Of a stretch of 16,425 bases of DNA, positions 15,561 to 16,425 are shown in pieces (the first letter of the stretch is position 1; the number at the start of each line of letters is the position of its first letter). The position numbers and the translations under genes are program-made. The stretch is from the NCBI GenBank assembly GCA_902984215.1, contig CADWAF010001636.1:1-16425 (forward strand), given 5' to 3'. The notes under the pieces are model-generated. The model did not search any database and was not told the DNA's origin. It saw only the letters and a list, made by a program, of their open reading frames with translations. The stretch is from Willaertia magna (Eukaryota; Heterolobosea; Eutetramitea; Acrasida; Naegleriidae).

Positions 15561-16425
15561 ATGTTAAAGACTTGTGTATTTGTTTTATTGGCATTATTGG
15601 TAACATTTATTGCTACTGTTGCTTTAGCAGGTAATATTAATGTAAGAACAATTGTAACTTCTGAAAAACTCGGTACTGGAGTATTAACTGGTCCAGAATC
15701 TTTATTATTTGATCCAAATGAACCAAATGTATTATATACTGGTATTGCTGATGGTAGTATTCGTAAATTTAATGTTGAAACTGGTGAAACAACACTCTTT
15801 GGTTATTCAGTTCCAAATTTAGATGAAACTGTCAGAGCTACTTGTGGTGCTTCAGTTTTAAATGAACCAACTTGTGGAAGAGTTTTAGGTTTAGCATGGA
15901 CTGGTGAAGGTGATTTATTAGTTGCTGATGCATATAAAGGTTTATTAAAGATTTCTAAATCAAATCCATCAAATGTTCAAGTTTTAGTCAATTCATACAA
16001 TGGTGTTCCATTAAAATTCACAAATTCAGTTGTCATGTTAAAAGATAATAGAACTGTTTATTTCACAGACAGTAGTACTTTATACTCACGTATGCAATTT
16101 GTTGCAACTGTTGTCAGTTCTAAACCAGATGGTAGATTATTTAAATTAGATTTAATCACCAATGAATTAACTGTAATTTTAGAAGATTTAGAATTTGCAA
16201 ATGGTATTGCATTATCTGAAGATGAAAAATTCATGGTTATCAATGAATGTAGTGCAAGAAAGATTAGAAGATATTGGTTAAAAGGTCCAAAGGCAGGTTT
16301 AGATGACGTTTTTGTTGATGATATTGGTGGATATAATGATAACATTGTTGCAGATGGAAATGGTAATTTCTTAGTTGCTTTATATTCATACACTGCAGAT
16401 GCAATGTCAGCAATTCAAGAACATG
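15561..16425 (+). CDS. secreted strictosidine-synthase-like (APMAP/SSL) beta-propeller protein, 3' end cut by window edge
   Basis: The frame opens at ATG 15561 and stays open for 288 codons to the edge. Residues 1-23 are a signal peptide (MLKTCVFVLLALLVTFIATV then ALA before GN). The mature part has the strictosidine-synthase-like / SMP-30 family blade motifs in order: GPESLLFDP, CGRVLGLAW, GDLLVADAYKGL, FTNSVVMLKDNRTVYFTDSS (152-171), GRLFKLDL, EFANGIALSEDEKF, RKIRRYWLKGPKAG (233-246), and DNI followed by NGNFLVALYSY. Cys95 and Cys105 are spaced like the conserved disulfide pair. Six-bladed propellers of this family include plant strictosidine synthase and animal arylesterase-like proteins. 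Most non-plant members are not true alkaloid synthases, so a hydrolase-type role in the secretory pathway or outside the cell is more likely; the substrate is unknown. About a quarter of the protein is beyond the window. Confidence 0.92.
   Translation, partial: MLKTCVFVLLALLVTFIATVALAGNINVRTIVTSEKLGTGVLTGPESLLFDPNEPNVLYTGIADGSIRKFNVETGETTLFGYSVPNLDETVRATCGASVLNEPTCGRVLGLAWTGEGDLLVADAYKGLLKISKSNPSNVQVLVNSYNGVPLKFTNSVVMLKDNRTVYFTDSSTLYSRMQFVATVVSSKPDGRLFKLDLITNELTVILEDLEFANGIALSEDEKFMVINECSARKIRRYWLKGPKAGLDDVFVDDIGGYNDNIVADGNGNFLVALYSYTADAMSAIQEH

Noticed and set aside
16058..16393. 111-residue minus-strand frame
   Set aside because: Antisense of the strictosidine-synthase-like gene, whose motifs are unmistakable on the plus strand.
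15561..16425. A true strictosidine synthase making alkaloids
   Set aside because: Family resemblance alone does not support this; most non-plant members lack that activity, and the 3' part, which normally carries the catalytic Glu, is outside the window.

Overview
The window looks like nuclear DNA of a heterolobosean amoeboflagellate (Naegleria or Willaertia type). It is strongly AT-rich and gene-dense, and the genes lie on both strands. They are mostly intron-poor, use the standard code with TAA/TGA stops, and start in A-rich contexts. The proteins are rich in Asn, Ser and Gln runs, and the families present (F-box, membrane cyclase-like receptor, Tousled-like kinase, strictosidine-synthase-like protein) fit that group. 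A dictyostelid-like amoeba is the main alternative. The organism call is an inference from composition and gene content, not from a marker gene.

Layout, left to right. (1) A partial minus-strand gene for a small secreted cysteine-rich protein. (2) A plus-strand TCTP-like reading frame with no intact N-terminus; frameshifted remnants of the missing part seem to lie just upstream. (3) A minus-strand F-box/LRR-like gene. It extends through a good GT-AG intron (1953-2174) into a charged tail, and carries one reading-frame break at a homopolymer. (4) A minus-strand 1009-residue receptor with a dCache-like ectodomain and a degenerate class III cyclase domain. (5) A 237-bp miniature inverted-repeat transposon (8131-8367) with 48-bp terminal repeats and a perfect 8-bp target duplication, placed just upstream of (6) an F-box plus SPRY-like gene. 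(7) A long intergenic region, then (8) a Tousled-like kinase with an extra Myb/SANT-like domain near its N-terminus. (9) A gene-poor stretch with a short direct repeat, an 81-nt 5S-rRNA-like element that can still be drawn as a three-way junction, and a truncated ankyrin-repeat fragment. (10) A shortened sigma-like glutathione S-transferase gene with a frameshift. (11) A doubtful 68-residue frame. (12) The 5' part of a secreted strictosidine-synthase-like beta-propeller gene that runs off the right edge.

The genes do not form a pathway or cluster; this is ordinary eukaryotic gene order with several decayed or truncated copies. The best leads are the transposon, the miniature 5S-like RNA, the Myb/SANT-TLK fusion and the pseudo-cyclase receptor.
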